Of a stretch of 64,000 nt of DNA, positions 25,584 to 37,876 are shown piece after piece; the stretch's first letter is position 1, and each line of letters starts with the position of its first letter. A program made the translations under genes and the position numbers. This DNA is from Sipunculus nudus (Eukaryota > Annelida > Sipuncula > Golfingiida > Sipunculidae). The DNA lies in the NCBI GenBank assembly GCA_026874595.1, contig CM049310.1, positions 70,321,556 to 70,385,555 of the forward strand, written 5' to 3'. The notes below the pieces were generated by a model, which worked only from the letters and a program-made list of their open reading frames with translations, had not been told where the DNA came from and ran no database searches.

Positions 25584-27312
25584 ACTTTTATTTGCAATAT
25601 TTGCGTATTACGTGCATAATTAATAATTTTAATATTTGCTCCCCCGCGGGCGCCTCTTTTCTTTGTGTCTTCGGGCCTGGTAACACAATGGCCACAGAGT
25701 GTTTGATGTTTTTCTCCGGGGGCCCTATCTGGGCTTTTTTTAAATTTGCGGTGACCGGCCCGAAATAATCCCCATTGGTGATCCCTTCTCAAAAGGCAAC
25801 CGCCGCGCAGCGAAAAGGTCTATTGTGCACAAGGAGATCTCGCGTGAGGAAAATGCTCAAAAGGGGGATCTTTCAAAGAATGAAAATTTTCCGAGCGGTA
25901 GTGAATGCAGGGTAGTGTGTAAAACCCGAACCCCACGGTCCCCGGACCCCATAAACCTATTTCCTCATTTTCCATTATTTATACCGATAAAAACACCACT
26001 ATTGTTGATGTAAGGACAGAGCAAAGTCCCTAAATGTTGCACGTTTGTAAATGACCGATTCACTGAAAGATTTATAATTACAAAAATAATTCGATGAAGA
26101 CGGACCTCATTTACTTGAATTTGCCGACTGTTCAATTTTGACGGACCCCAGTAACCACCGCTCATATTTTTATTTATGACTAAAAGAGGACAAAAATAGC
26201 ACAAAAATGTCACACACTAAATATAATATTTGTTATTTTAAATGAAAATATAATAGTGCGGACACAGTGGGGGAGATTTAATTTGAAGTGCACTAACAGT
26301 TGAGCGGACCTGAGACTGATATATCAGAGCACTTCCAAAAAACAACAGGTTTCGTGCTCCGTTCATAACAACCATGCAATTTTAAAGTTGGCAATAATAT
26401 AAATACCGAAAGGAATTTTTTATCACTTGCATTTCAAGCAACTACAGGTTCCAACATAATGATTTTGTAAATGTTTTAAATTATAATACTTTTTAAAACG
26501 CTACACAAATAGCAAAAAATAAATAGCAAATATAAAATTATGAATAAAAACTGAGACAGAAATGTAAAAAATACAGATACAAACACAATAATAAATCACA
26601 AATGTGTCATGGCAAAAAGTGATGTCAAATACATGTATGTACTAAAGAAATGATAAAACAACGAGAAAACGGGGTCCGTGTAATCCCTAAGGTCCGTGCC
26701 CCAGGGTCCGTAAGTGTTTTTTTTTTTGTTGCAAAACAGACTATTTTTTGTTTCAACCAAACATAATATAAAATACGATTATGCTAAATATCTGGACAAA
26801 TTACCATGAGAGTTTAAGAATTACAAATTTTTCTTGGGTTCCGGGATTCGGAGTGGGTTCCGGGATTCGGAGTGGGATCCGGGTTTAACACACTGCCTGA
26901 ACGCAGTGACTGTCTCGCTGGAAAACATTGGTTCAGCTTTCAAACAGAAAGGAGTGCGTGATATTTAAAAATATATACAGCCATTAAATGTACCACATAA
27001 TATAATGCTACCACGAACTTTTGCGCAGCGGGATTGCCCACCATGTGAGTGCTCAGTTTTTGTGCGTTATAACCGGAATGCAATTATCGAGATCACGTCG
27101 CAGCGCTGTACTGTACTACCATGCAAGATAACAGGTTCCTTTTCTGGCGGATTTACGGGCGCGGAGGGCAACTTTAAATGGCGATGTTCAGCATAATATA
27201 TATTTTAATATAAAATGATTTTATTTAACATATAAAATTCTTCGAAAATTCTCCGGCCAACCTCTCGGCTTCAATTAGAGTTTTATGCATAACACCATGC
27301 ATATAATGGATC
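25584..27312. other. Segment between the direct repeats
   Basis: The segment is flanked on both sides by the same ~115-bp repeat, as an insertion or an old element would be. It holds GGTCC-rich words in opposite orientation (CGGTCCCCGGACCCC near 25938, GGGGTCCGTG near 26671, GGGTCCGT near 26704) and a 20-bp doublet GGGTTCCGGGATTCGGAGT at about 26837-26880. No transposase or reverse transcriptase frame is seen. Confidence 0.45.
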
Positions 27313-27427
27313 TATATATTAATAGCGTAACGCGATTTGTGTGAAGTTACATGTCTCCTCTGACACTACGGTTTGCCGTGATTTTTGACATACATATGCT
27401 CCGGGTTTGTCCGAAGACATTCCACCA
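27313..27427 (+). repeat. Direct repeat, right copy
   Basis: This is the partner of 25465-25583. The repeat is too short and too diverged to call an LTR without internal coding evidence. Confidence 0.85.
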
Positions 27428-27649
27428 TTCGGACAAGAACATATTCGTCCAGGTCATTCAGACTCCGACACAAGGTTAACTCAGAGACTTAACACTTATA
27501 CCAAATGTCGGATTTAAAGAGACAGTAACATTGTACACCCAAGACATGAAACTATGACAGACTACTTGACATCAGAACTAAATGCGTAGCACGGGTAATT
27601 GCTAGTATATTATAATAAAATAAATTAGACAATCCATATGATAAAGTTT

Positions 27650-28275
27650 ATCTTGCTTAAAACTTTTTATCAGATTGAATGCGTGCGTGGCTGGATACAG
27701 ACCTATGTAAGAAGCTCAAATTTGTCAGCTGTATAGATTCTGCCTTGTGTGTACCTACTGAAATTGAAATTAAAGTCCCTTTTCCATCAGCACACCCAAT
27801 GGTAAAACTTGATAAAATTTATTGAATGCTGCACTTTTAAATGAAAGTGTCATTTTCTGGGATAGGTTTTATTATATATTTAATATATTATATCTGATTT
27901 CCTCGGTTTGATACTCCTTTATTTGCATGCTAACGAATGTATAACTGCTTTGCAGAGGTGAGGGATGAAAGAAACTTAGGTATCCTGTCTGGTATCAAAG
28001 TGGGAGCTTGATATATCCGTGAAGAATAGTTAGGATTTTTAAAAATCTTCATATTTTACCATCAATTCAACATTCGTGTAAATCTTCATTAGTGCAATTA
28101 CAAAATATCAAATAGTTCTGCTGGAATTTAATCTACATGTACAAGTTACATGTATTTGAACACCAGTCTGTCTCAAAGGAAAGACTTTTTTATAATTTAT
28201 TTAGAATACATGCGTGCATGACAGGATTCGCGCTTATGTGGAAGCTCACACCTGTTTGCTGTATAGATTTTAAGC
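27650..28275 (+). mobile_element. Dispersed family E, copy 2, with internal duplication
   Basis: Bases about 27900-28190 match copy 1 (24910-25240). In addition, AATGCGTGCGTGGCTGGATAC through GCTGTATAGATT (27677-27745) is repeated, diverged, at 28205-28270. Confidence 0.6.
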
Positions 28276-29452
28276 TTCTTTAGCAATGAAGTGATGGCTT
28301 TCAGCATGTATGTTGGCATGAAAACAGAATCAACACACCTGCGCAGCATGTTGCTGTATGCTGCCTATGTACTGTGATGATGAATGCAAGAAATGATCAA
28401 CACTCGTGTTCATACCTTTGCAGATTACTAAAATTGTAATATGGTGATGGTGCAGACTTTAGACTGTATGCTCGTATGAAGAACCAACACGTGTCAGTTA
28501 CGTATCACTGCCCTTTGTTGTGATGCTATATTTCTGATATAAAACGTGTTCCTTCCCAACGTTGCCATTGAAGTTCACTTTGCATAATGCGTTGGTGTCA
28601 ACAAAATACTTTCATTTTCTGTTATTATTTGTAGATTCATGTAGTACATGCATATATTGTTAAAATTTTTACTGCATGTATGATTCGGTGCTACCAGGTT
28701 CAAGCTAGCTGATCTTTCATGGATGGATTCTAAGAAAATGGTATAGCAAGGCAGAAGATAGAAAGTCGAATTCACAAACAAGGTTGAAAAAATATCATAC
28801 ACCCTCAGGTTTCAGATATGCATTCTATCTTCATCAACTTGATTACCTAAAAATTCAATACAAAGTTTGGTTTGAGTTTTTATCGACCTGATTGGTGAAT
28901 GTAACTTTTCTGTGCTTTCAGCTTCAGAGCTCTGGCAACTTTGTAAAGTTACACTTTCCCTTTATGGCAGATTTATGCCGAAATGCAGAATGCTTGGAAA
29001 ACCTGTATTTTATACCACTCGTTTCATCAAGGGAACATATCCCACCTCCCCTCCGCCTGAATAAATCCTGGCTACGCCCCTAAAATCGTAAGAGTACTTC
29101 TGAATATTATTAATGAACAGAACATTTCATTACATAATTTTTTTTGTAATATTACCTGCATTTTTTATAACCTTCGCCTGAATATTTCTTTCAGATTTGG
29201 CAGGACAAGAGCGTTTTTCTTCTGATAAAACACCCATAATTCCAACTTACTATCTGTTCTTTTTATCTTATGTGCAAGGTTCGGTGCGATCTACAATTGT
29301 GCCTCCTGTGCTCATGAGGATAAATTATTTAAATAAATGAAGCAAATATTTCTTATTTCTCATAATTATAATATTTTATAAAAGCGCACATTATATAAGC
29401 AAACGAAGTATTTTAGACAACACTTGGAAATGCAAAGTCAATGATAGCTTAT

Positions 29453-29535
29453 TGGTGTCTCAATGGTATAATGGTGAAATCTCGCCACAAACTAAGAGAT
29501 TTGCTCTAATGTCAAAACGATAGGTTACGAATTCT
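29453..29535 (+). other. tRNA-like relic, weak
   Basis: TCAATGGTATAATGGT resembles a tRNA A-box region, and GGTTACGAATTC about 60 bases later resembles a B-box. Stems do not fold convincingly, so this is a relic or coincidence and not an intact tRNA. Confidence 0.2.
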
Positions 29536-29774
29536 TTCTAACAACATCCCATCTTTATTATATGGATAACCTCATTTTCATTGAATAGAAAGTGATACCA
29601 ACAGGCCTAAATATATCGTTTTAAAAGAAAGCGTAGCATACAGCATAATGTTGTGAGCCTCTAAATATGAACTGATTCTGTCTTCATGCAAGCAAAGAGT
29701 CTGTAAGTCAATCACCTCAAAGCAAAAGAGCCATTAACTTATAAACATATAAAATTTCGTTTACAGTGATTGTA

Positions 29775-30030
29775 AAACTGTTTATAATAACAACAAGGCA
29801 CTTTCCATGGCTAGGATGGCGAAGTGGTGGATGGAATAATAGGACACAAAGAAAACAACCGACTCTGTACGGTATACTACAACCTACCCCATAGCAAAAT
29901 CGGGGACAGAAACTGATCGCAAGTGAAGAGAGCCGAGCGTTTTACCAATCGACTGTCCTTTTCATTACATTGAAAGAGACATAGTGTTCAAATACTTGAA
30001 ATTAACAAATATATTAAATTTCAGCAGGGT
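29775..30030 (-). mobile_element. Dispersed family E, copy 3 (reverse orientation)
   Basis: Read on the minus strand, AATTTAATATATTTGTTAATTTCAAGTATTTGAAC through ATGTAATGAAAAGGACAGTCGATTGGTAAAACGCTCGG corresponds to 25190-25276. It confirms that the tRNA-like segment and the sequence before it move as one unit. Confidence 0.6.
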
Positions 30031-30299
30031 AATCAACAAATACGTTTTACCGTTAGATGTGCTGGTAAAAATTTTAGCACATTTTCAATACCAGCAAAAT
30101 CAGACTTCATTCACACATTCATGATATAGACCTGAAACCCTTATAGATGGGATTTCTCGACCCCAATAACATAGAAACACTGCATTTGCAATGCATTCTA
30201 TAATATAACCGGCTATATTTAATCCATCTTTTAACAAGATTTGGTGAATTCCGCTCGGCCCCATACTCTGAACATATGGAGTATGGCCTGGAATATTAT

Positions 30300-30370
30300 T
30301 ATGCAAAGTTTCACTCTTCTTTCATCTTTTGAACATTTTTTCTCAATATGCAGCTTAACCGCTGGACTAT
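30300..30370 (+). repeat. Direct repeat pair 30300-30370 / 30588-30662
   Basis: Both contain CTTCTTTCAT, then a T-rich stretch, then GAGCTTAACCGCTGGACTA or CAGCTTAACCGCTGGACTA. They lie on either side of the hairpin at 30435-30509. Confidence 0.75.
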
Positions 30371-30434
30371 ATGGGAATAATTCCAGTCCAAAAATCATAC
30401 TATTAGAGTACTTGCAATGCTTTCTCGGGTTTAT

Positions 30435-30509
30435 AACTCAGGTATTTGACATTTTCTAATCTGGCGGCCAAGATGGCTGCCAGATTAGAAAATGTCAATT
30501 ACCTGAGTT
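30435..30509. repeat. 31-bp inverted repeat with AAGATGGC in the loop
   Basis: The arms 30435-30465 and 30479-30509 are reverse complements with one mismatch. The inner 18 bp (30448-30465 and 30479-30496) are perfect. The 13-bp loop GGCCAAGATGGCT contains AAGATGGC, the core of a YY1-type binding site read on the plus strand. Confidence 0.9.
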
Positions 30510-30669
30510 TGATTTTTGCCAAGATAATTTATTTTCAGCTTGGCCCTATATCTGAAATTCATTAATAAGCTCCAAAGGATACTTTTGCCAACTTTCATGC
30601 TTCTTTCATTTATTGCATTATTCCTCCAAATATGGGAGCTTAACCGCTGGACTACTGGGACACATGACA

Positions 30670-33600
30670 ATAACGGCCTTGTGTACAAAGAGGTTAAACA
30701 TTCTGCAACCGCTTCCTCAGTTTGTAGGCAGCTCAACGCACGGAAGTTTTATAGTAAGTTTGGTGTGTATAGATTATCATTACAGTAATAAACTGAATTA
30801 TGAAAACTCGTTTTTTATGAACTTTTTCATGGAAATAAAATTTACTGCTGTTCGCGCTGGTCCTGGAATAGACACTTATAGTGTTGATGGAATAGACTTT
30901 CTTATACAAACTAAATTGATAACGTATAGACAAATATAAAACATGTAAACGCTTTACAGGGAGATCGATGGGGCCTCCTTTAGTTAGTCAAATATAAAGC
31001 ATTAAACTTATTGGGAAAAAGTTCCAATCTCAACATGGGGGAAAGTGATATATGTACTCCGAAATCGATCTTAATTTTCTTCCCGCGAGATCAACTTCGT
31101 GTAGAAATAAAACATAAAGCTGGCGTCATGAATAATAAATATTAAATGTTGTGTGATCATTTTTTGAGCGCCTCCACGCCGTCAGGTGGTGCTCTTTTGG
31201 TGAAATACTGTGCGTCTGTCTTCAATAATTCAGCGTTGTCATGCCGCTGAATTTCAGTTCCCACGTCATCATTGCCCCTGTCTAGAGAATATGAATCCAG
31301 GAGGGCCGATTTGCACGTTGATAACGGTTACGTTTTCAGTTTACATGCGACTAATTTCGTTACTATAGATAATTACGTTATCACAGATTTCAGCAGTCAA
31401 TGAAAACATACTACCTCACTGGAATTCGATTATCTCCACTTCCCACTTTTTATTAACCGAAATTTTGTAATTCGAGCTTGTCGTATAAAAGTGTTCCCGT
31501 CCCCTAGTCGAGAAACGGTTCACGACACACTTCTGACAAAAAGTTTTTTTATTCCTATGTTAAACTATTGATATTTTCAGACACTAAAATTACCGACTCC
31601 GTTGGAAAAACGCATAATTCAATAAAGCTATTTCAACGAATATTATCAATATTACAGGAGCATAAACACAACATTTGCAAGCAGTTTAAAAATGGATATT
31701 TAGAAAAACGCACTTCTAAAATACAGTTCATAGTGTAATGTTTTTAAATGGCTTACATTATTTATTACCATACTACAGAAGGTTTATGGAGGGCGTTTCT
31801 AACGGACGACGAATTTTTTGTAAGCTGATGTGTATCGCGCTATATATGGAATTACAAAATATCAAGATTAGCGGTATTGCCAGAAAGGAGACTGGTCTTT
31901 AATTCCAATTTAATTTAAAACAAATAGAGAGAGAGAGAAAAAAAGATAAATGAAATAATCAATTAGTATCCGATCATCATTTGCTTTTGCCCATCTAACA
32001 TAATTGCATTACCATTTATTTAAAAAATAAGTCGTATGGAAAATGTCATCAACTGCATAGCCAAGGTTCGGGTTGACCTCTTTATTTTATTCTCAACACG
32101 TTTCCACATTCTGTCGAACAATAGCTTTGATTTTGTGACTAAATAACTGTCTGCCTTTACCAATGTTCAATGTTCATATGTTTATAGTTATGTAAGCAAC
32201 AGAGTCAGTTTTTTACTTATTTTCATGAGTTTCAAGGGCAGCTATGGAGTGCGTAGGGAATCCACATAATACGCTTCTACTGAAGGATAATATTAATTAT
32301 AACATATTGGTAGTTTTTGTAATTTGTGTTAAGGATATATAGAATAGACAGGGTCACTTCAGGACCAATATTTTCCTCATGAGTTGTGTGTATTCGAATA
32401 ATGTGCAAGAGGTCGCATGAACCTATGACGTTTAATTTAAAACTACTGGAAATCGAAAAACGTGGATTCACGAGTAGATTGCCTATTAGTCACTGCATTT
32501 TTATCATCAGAAAAGGACAGGTTTACCATCTGTTGTTGCCACCAAAAGTTCTTCCCCAAGTAATGCAGGTACCACCTAGATATCTGATGTCGCTGAACAA
32601 TCTGCGTGACAGGTCCCACTTCAAACGAATCATCACCTGGGCCAGTGATGAAAATGTAAGGATTGGTATAACAGTGACTGCTGGCAGGTGAAAATTTTTT
32701 TCAGCCTCATGAGTTTGAAAAACGGCGTAAGCCCGGGCTTAGGACATAAGAAAAAAAGTTCAAGGTACATGAATTAGCTTTGTGGTTAAAGGGTCGAAAT
32801 ACCACCCTTAAAAAACTTAAGTGATTAAAGAAACTGCATTAAGTCGTGGCTTTAGAGACAGAGAAAAAAGGTCCAAATGCATTAACTTTTTGGTCAAAGG
32901 GTTGAAATAACAAAGAATTTTTTATTGAATTAAGCTCCACATTGAAAGTGCAGAATGAGTCGTTTGACACAAAGGGTTGGAAGATGTAAAGTGTTGATCA
33001 AAGCATTGCGGGCCTCTCACATTAAAACATTAAAAAGTCATAAAATATAGGGACACTCTTTAGGAACAACATGTAAAGGTTACGAACCCATGTTCAAAGC
33101 AGCCTAATGTGCCTGTTTTCACAGGGAAATTGTCTAAATTATTAGTAATCGTTAAAAAGACAAAATAAGACAATTTTATATATCCAGCTGGACGTGTTAG
33201 GTACTTAAAACTGTTGATTTAAAATCATGTTAGGCAAACCTAGTTCCAATATACACAAACGTTCAACACATCGAAACCCTGATTGTTTCGAGGTATTGCG
33301 TAACGCCATCGTCTTCTCTGTCTCATTGAATGCAGCCCATATTCCTATACTCGGCACCTATAAGTGGAACTAAATACATGAAGGCGCGCTTTGACAGAGG
33401 GCAACAAGACCTGTGCTGTGAAACTGGAAGCCAGCTTTTCACCTTCCTTTTCTGCAGAATTGATGTGAATTCTGGCTTACTCTTGCATATTAATGATCTT
33501 TTGATAATTCCTGTTAAGAAAACTTTTTTTTAAGGCCAAGCAAATAACATGTATGGTTCTCAGGCACCGCCCGCGGCAATCTTAACCACCCCCCCCCCCC

Positions 33601-34650
33601 CCCGCATCAAAAATTTTATTTTGATTTTTTTTCATTTTTCAAGCAGATAAAATAATACAATTTTGATAAGATTTCCTTTGTTATGTAGTGCTTTTACCTG
33701 TTTAGCAAACAATTATGTTATTTTCATGCTTTTCCCTGATCATATGACATTTTTATCAAAACGAACGAAAAAGATAAAAAATAAAATAACGCCCGGCCGT
33801 ACTGATTTAAAAAAAAAAGTGCCTGAGAACAATACCTTATTTTTGGCCCAACGCCTCTTTAATGAATGTATGAGGTTGTCTATCTACAATTTGTTAGTAA
33901 ACACGGTACATGCGGCCATGTTGAAAACAGAGAAAACATGAAACAAAAGTAGGCATTTTGTATATGTGTGGGAAAACTGAAAGTTCACTAGATTTAAAAA
34001 AATCCTGTGCAAAATTGTAGTTCGAGTGACTGGTTTCTATGTGTTCATGTTGAATTTGCCTTGATTATTTTGGCGCCCCCCCCCCCCTCCCCAACCCAAC
34101 CATTTTATAAACACTTGAATGATAACAAAATGAACAGCCTGTGTGTTGTGGGATGGGTGTTTTCTGGCTTCAAGTGATTATCTTCACTTATTAGAAGTCA
34201 TATATCGGATTAGTCCTCTTTAATTACATGTATATCCATTATGACAGCAAGACCCTCACGACAAATGCTGTTAAATATCCTGAACTTAATGGGTCTTAAA
34301 TGAGCCTTTCTCGGCTATTTTAAAAAAAGTCGTTTATTATCATATTTAAACTGTTGTGACCTTTATAGATTTTCAAGCTAATGGTCTCAGAATAAAGTAT
34401 GTATTTTGTTAATTATGTGCAAGATTTGAGGCTTTGAGTCCATTATAATAATCATAATACTGCAAGGTCAAGGTAAGACCGAAGTTATGGATCCAATCGC
34501 CAAACAACATCCAATCGTTTAACAACCAATCGTCAAATAAGCAACACAAAAGCAGCTGGATTATTAAATATTGGATAATGGCATTATTAATGCATTTAAC
34601 TATAGGACTTGGTCACAAAAAAATCAATAATGATTTTGTATTTTTTATTA
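30670..34650. other. Largely unassigned non-coding stretch
   Basis: Apart from the open frame at 32386-32691 and poly-C runs near 33589-33603 and 34076-34087, nothing was recognised. The frames at 33330-33533 and 33663-33941 look like chance. Confidence 0.4.
32386..32691 (+). CDS. Possible exon or ORF of unknown function (~100 codons)
   Basis: This plus-strand open frame of 101 codons encodes a mixed hydrophobic/basic peptide with KLLEIEKRGF, PPKVLPQVMQVPPRYL and RIITWASDENVRIGI. The frame ends with GGCAG followed by GTGAAAA, which would serve as a splice donor one codon before the stop, so it could be an internal or first exon. No catalytic motif, signal peptide or membrane segment is seen, and I do not recognise it. 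A frame of this length is not rare by chance in 64 kb of DNA, so it is listed only because its composition is unusually balanced for this region. Confidence 0.2.
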   Translation: MCIRIMCKRSHEPMTFNLKLLEIEKRGFTSRLPISHCIFIIRKGQVYHLLLPPKVLPQVMQVPPRYLMSLNNLRDRSHFKRIITWASDENVRIGITVTAGR

Positions 34651-34659
34651 TACTTCAAG

Positions 34660-34723
34660 ATTCATCGCAGGCAAGGAAACGGACGAATTCAAATCCGAAG
34701 AGATCAATTACGATCTTCTGGAG
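34660..34723 (+). CDS. Possible small internal exon, unknown gene
   Basis: A T-rich stretch ending TTCAAG is followed by 64 bases that read, after one base, as a protein-like peptide beginning FIAGKETDEF and ending NYDLLE, then GAG|GTACAT as a donor. The segment is G/A-richer than its surroundings. It is short and could be chance. It is reported with the next entry because both lie on the plus strand within 0.4 kb. The family is not recognised. Confidence 0.2.
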
Positions 34724-34847
34724 GTACATTTTATCCCTTTCACAGATACAGACTCTCTGACTGATGTATTTTCCCGGTCACACCGTTTATGTAAGCATAT
34801 AGATGGCTAAAATGTGGGAAATGTATTACATGTTATTAGCTGATCTT

Positions 34848-35061
34848 CAGTAGACATCACACTGGACACGAAGTTTATCCTGTGGTTGGGTGATTTTTAC
34901 GTAAGCTGCATCCTCCAGGGGACAGAATTGAGTGAGGAAACATGCATTCTTAAGTATCTTCACCCAGACTTCATCTCTTGCTTTCATCTTGTGGGACCGG
35001 GGGAAGCTGTCTATACATTTTGGGCGAGACCAGACTTCTCTTCAGGTCGATGAGATTTACT
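34848..35061 (+). CDS. Possible exon with protein-like frame, unknown gene
   Basis: After CTTCAG (34843-34848) there is an open plus-strand frame of about 70 codons containing LDTKFILWLGDFYVSC, LKYLHPDFISCFHLVG and AVYTFWARPDF, closed by TGA. It has no internal Met and no domain I can name. A second plus-strand frame over the same bases is also open, which weakens the case. It is kept as a low-confidence exon candidate because the local base composition is less AT-rich and a similar candidate lies just upstream. Confidence 0.15.
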
Positions 35062-35896
35062 TGCAGACATCGATGCAAGTATATCTTTAGTCCTTAGAGT
35101 ACGTGTGATGGAGAGGGTAAAGTGGTGTGGGATCTGAAAGCTCCCGACAGCCGCAGGCTTGTTATCGCGTCGATTATCTTAAGGTTTAACAGCCCTCTTC
35201 TACAGTGCTCCTGTCTTGTTCTTCAGTGGAGGTTGCTGCTTATTTAATATTTTTAATAGTTTCTGCAAGAAAATATCGTGCCCCAGAGCGCGAGCCACAG
35301 ACTCATATCAGAACGGAGATAAGAAAAACATAATCTGTAATGACCTATTTATATATTATAATATCTTAATAGCAAAGTGCAAAACCTATAAGACTAAAAG
35401 TGGACACGAATGGACAAGTAACGAAATGAAGAGTTTAAGAAGAAAGTGTAAAGGATTACCGATTTTATTAAAACCCTGGATTCAATTTTCAATTAAGTAT
35501 TTTTCCTGCTTTCTAGATTGTGTAAGATTCATATAAAATCATCGTTTCTCTATCCGCTCCAAAATTTCCTTCATAAATTTCTTCCTGGTGCAGGACATGT
35601 TGAAAATTGGTTGCCAATGACTACCTTGAATCTCATACGAAAATTCTCCATTTATTATTCATATGTACTTCATAATGTACTTTATTCATTGTAATATACA
35701 GAGAAATGCGTTTATGCGGGATATTTTCGAAAGCTTGTGATTTATCAACGTTGTCATTTTCGGAAGATGGGGTCATCATACAGTAGAAACATTCAAATAA
35801 ACTTTGCGAAAAGCTAAGGGATTAAAACACCGAGCTTAAATAAATCTCTCTTGTTATCTAATTTCAGATCTTAAACCATTTAGCTTTAAGATGGAG

Positions 35897-35931
<35 letters not shown>

Positions 35932-35939
35932 ATATATAT

Positions 35940-36160
35940 TTACAGTGAAACTTCTACTTGCGGAGAACTCAGTAAGGCGGACAACTCATTAGTGCGGACA
36001 CTAAATCTCAGTCCCTTCAATTTTGCCTCTATATTATGTTTATCGTTAACTCAGTAAAGAGGACAACTCACTATCCCGGACAACGGACAAACTTTCCCGT
36101 CCCGCCAGCATATCCATTACATATTACGACCCTCTAAAGCGGACAGGCATCGCGAGTTCT
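35940..36160 (+). mobile_element. Truncated terminal-inverted-repeat element, left end
   Basis: TTACAGTGAAACTTCTACTT followed by repeated GCGGACAACTCA words resembles the ACAGTnAAACCTC ends of the elements at 21236 and 60122. No matching right end was found. A CA run (35899-35929) and a short TA run sit immediately upstream. Confidence 0.5.
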
Positions 36161-36839
36161 ATTTTTGTTCATATATTTGCCGGAGATGGCACTCCGAGGT
36201 CATGACCTCGTATGTCCTGTTTTGGTCAAAGCGACAGCCTAGGGACAAGCATAATTTGGTGAATAATTGGAATGTTATATGTAGATATACAGTATCGAAA
36301 TTGTTGTGTTGATAAAACAATCATTATTAAATTAAGATTGGCAGGTCAGTTAGGAAAAAATTAAGCTGTCAAACTGAAACAGCTTTTCATTCGACAAGAC
36401 CACCATCAAAGATGCCGTTCGTGCTGTGTGATCGGCTTCCGACCCGGGGAGCGTAATAAGAGTTTGTAACAGTTTGCACTTTGTTATGGTGAATGTGTGG
36501 TTAAGAAAATCCTTTAACAAATACTAGTAATGATGCTGTCCGGATGCTGTCAATAATCAATCGTCAATATGCCTTGTGCAACCATACATGAACTGCCGTT
36601 TGCTTAGAAGCTGAAGCATGGTACGTCGAAGTGAAACTGCCAAGATTAGTTTTCGAGGCCTAGCTGATGTTTGTCTTTCTTTTTTTTTAAATAATTATAT
36701 TTTATAAATTGCAAGTGCATATTAAAGCTTTTTTTGAAAATGATTCAAATCAAATTTATGTAGTTATTTCAAATTAGGGGTACATTTAATGAAAACATAG
36801 GATATCAGAAACATTCAATGACGAATTGACGCAATATAG

Positions 36840-36841
<2 letters not shown>

Positions 36842-36890
<49 letters not shown>
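36842..36890. repeat. TA microsatellite
   Basis: About 24 uninterrupted TA units. Confidence 0.95.
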
Positions 36891-36894
<4 letters not shown>

Positions 36895-37081
36895 TGAATG
36901 AATATTTTGCCTGGAGGATAAACAAGAATAAGATGTATATGGTGTCATGAAAAAAACGCTTGATGATTAAGGAGTCACGCGCATATCCGCGCAACGTCAG
37001 TTGAGCTCGGTCGCATCTTAATCATAAGGAAAAGTGGACATTTTTATGCGAAGCCTAAGATTTATCATTATTACTGAAAGG

Positions 37082-37390
37082 TCATCGGTAACTGGAGTAA
37101 CTGCATGAAAAGATAAGGGTCCGTGCTTGCTGGAGACCGGACACTGACAGGACATCGATTATAAAGATGTTGCTGTTATTCCCCCTGCAGTGCTGCCGGA
37201 GTAAGGGGGTAGGATGCTGTAGATAGAGCACTTGATCAGCGGGAAGGAAATTAAACAGTCTCCCTCCCCTGAGCAGTGGAAACCGCGGGCCCACAATGTC
37301 AGAAGCGGCCTTTCTGAGCAGATGACAAAAATATCCGCCAGTATATAGCCGGGGAGTTGATCGGATGAAGCTGAAAGCCTTGTCTATCAT
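37082..37390 (-). other. GC-richer stretch with a 102-codon minus-strand frame, unassigned
   Basis: This interval is clearly less AT-rich than its neighbours and carries an open minus-strand frame with a composition I cannot assign to a family. No convincing splice sites or motifs bound it. It may be an exon, an untranslated or regulatory stretch, or chance. Confidence 0.15.
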
Positions 37391-37876
37391 GTTCCGTCAC
37401 GCACGAGACCCTCCAGGACGTGCCCAGGCATACTAGTTACATCATTACCGGCCCTTATCACTGAGCTAGTAATGGCACTGGGGCCCTGAGGTGTTCATCA
37501 ATCAGTTTTCATGCGAATCTGCGTTTCATGTTTATTATATCTCGTTTGATTTTACATTAGGTACATGGCGGTGAGGATTCTTTTTTTAAAATCATGCCAT
37601 GCACCCTGTGCGCAGAATGCTTGTCTTGCACTCTTTAAAGTTTCACTGTCTTAGTCATCATTTTCGACGCGAGTTGTTACCTATAAGTGTTTTAGTGCCT
37701 TGATTCTATTTATCAAAATCTAGTTCCGGCTGACTTTACTCAAGTCCGCTATTACATGGGTGGTAATTACATTTCGATCTCAGGTGTTTGCCTTAGATCC
37801 GAAACATGATTTTCTTAGTCTGTATCACACGCAAGAAACTAACATATGTTTGGTGTTTGGCTTTTGATGTTCCTCG

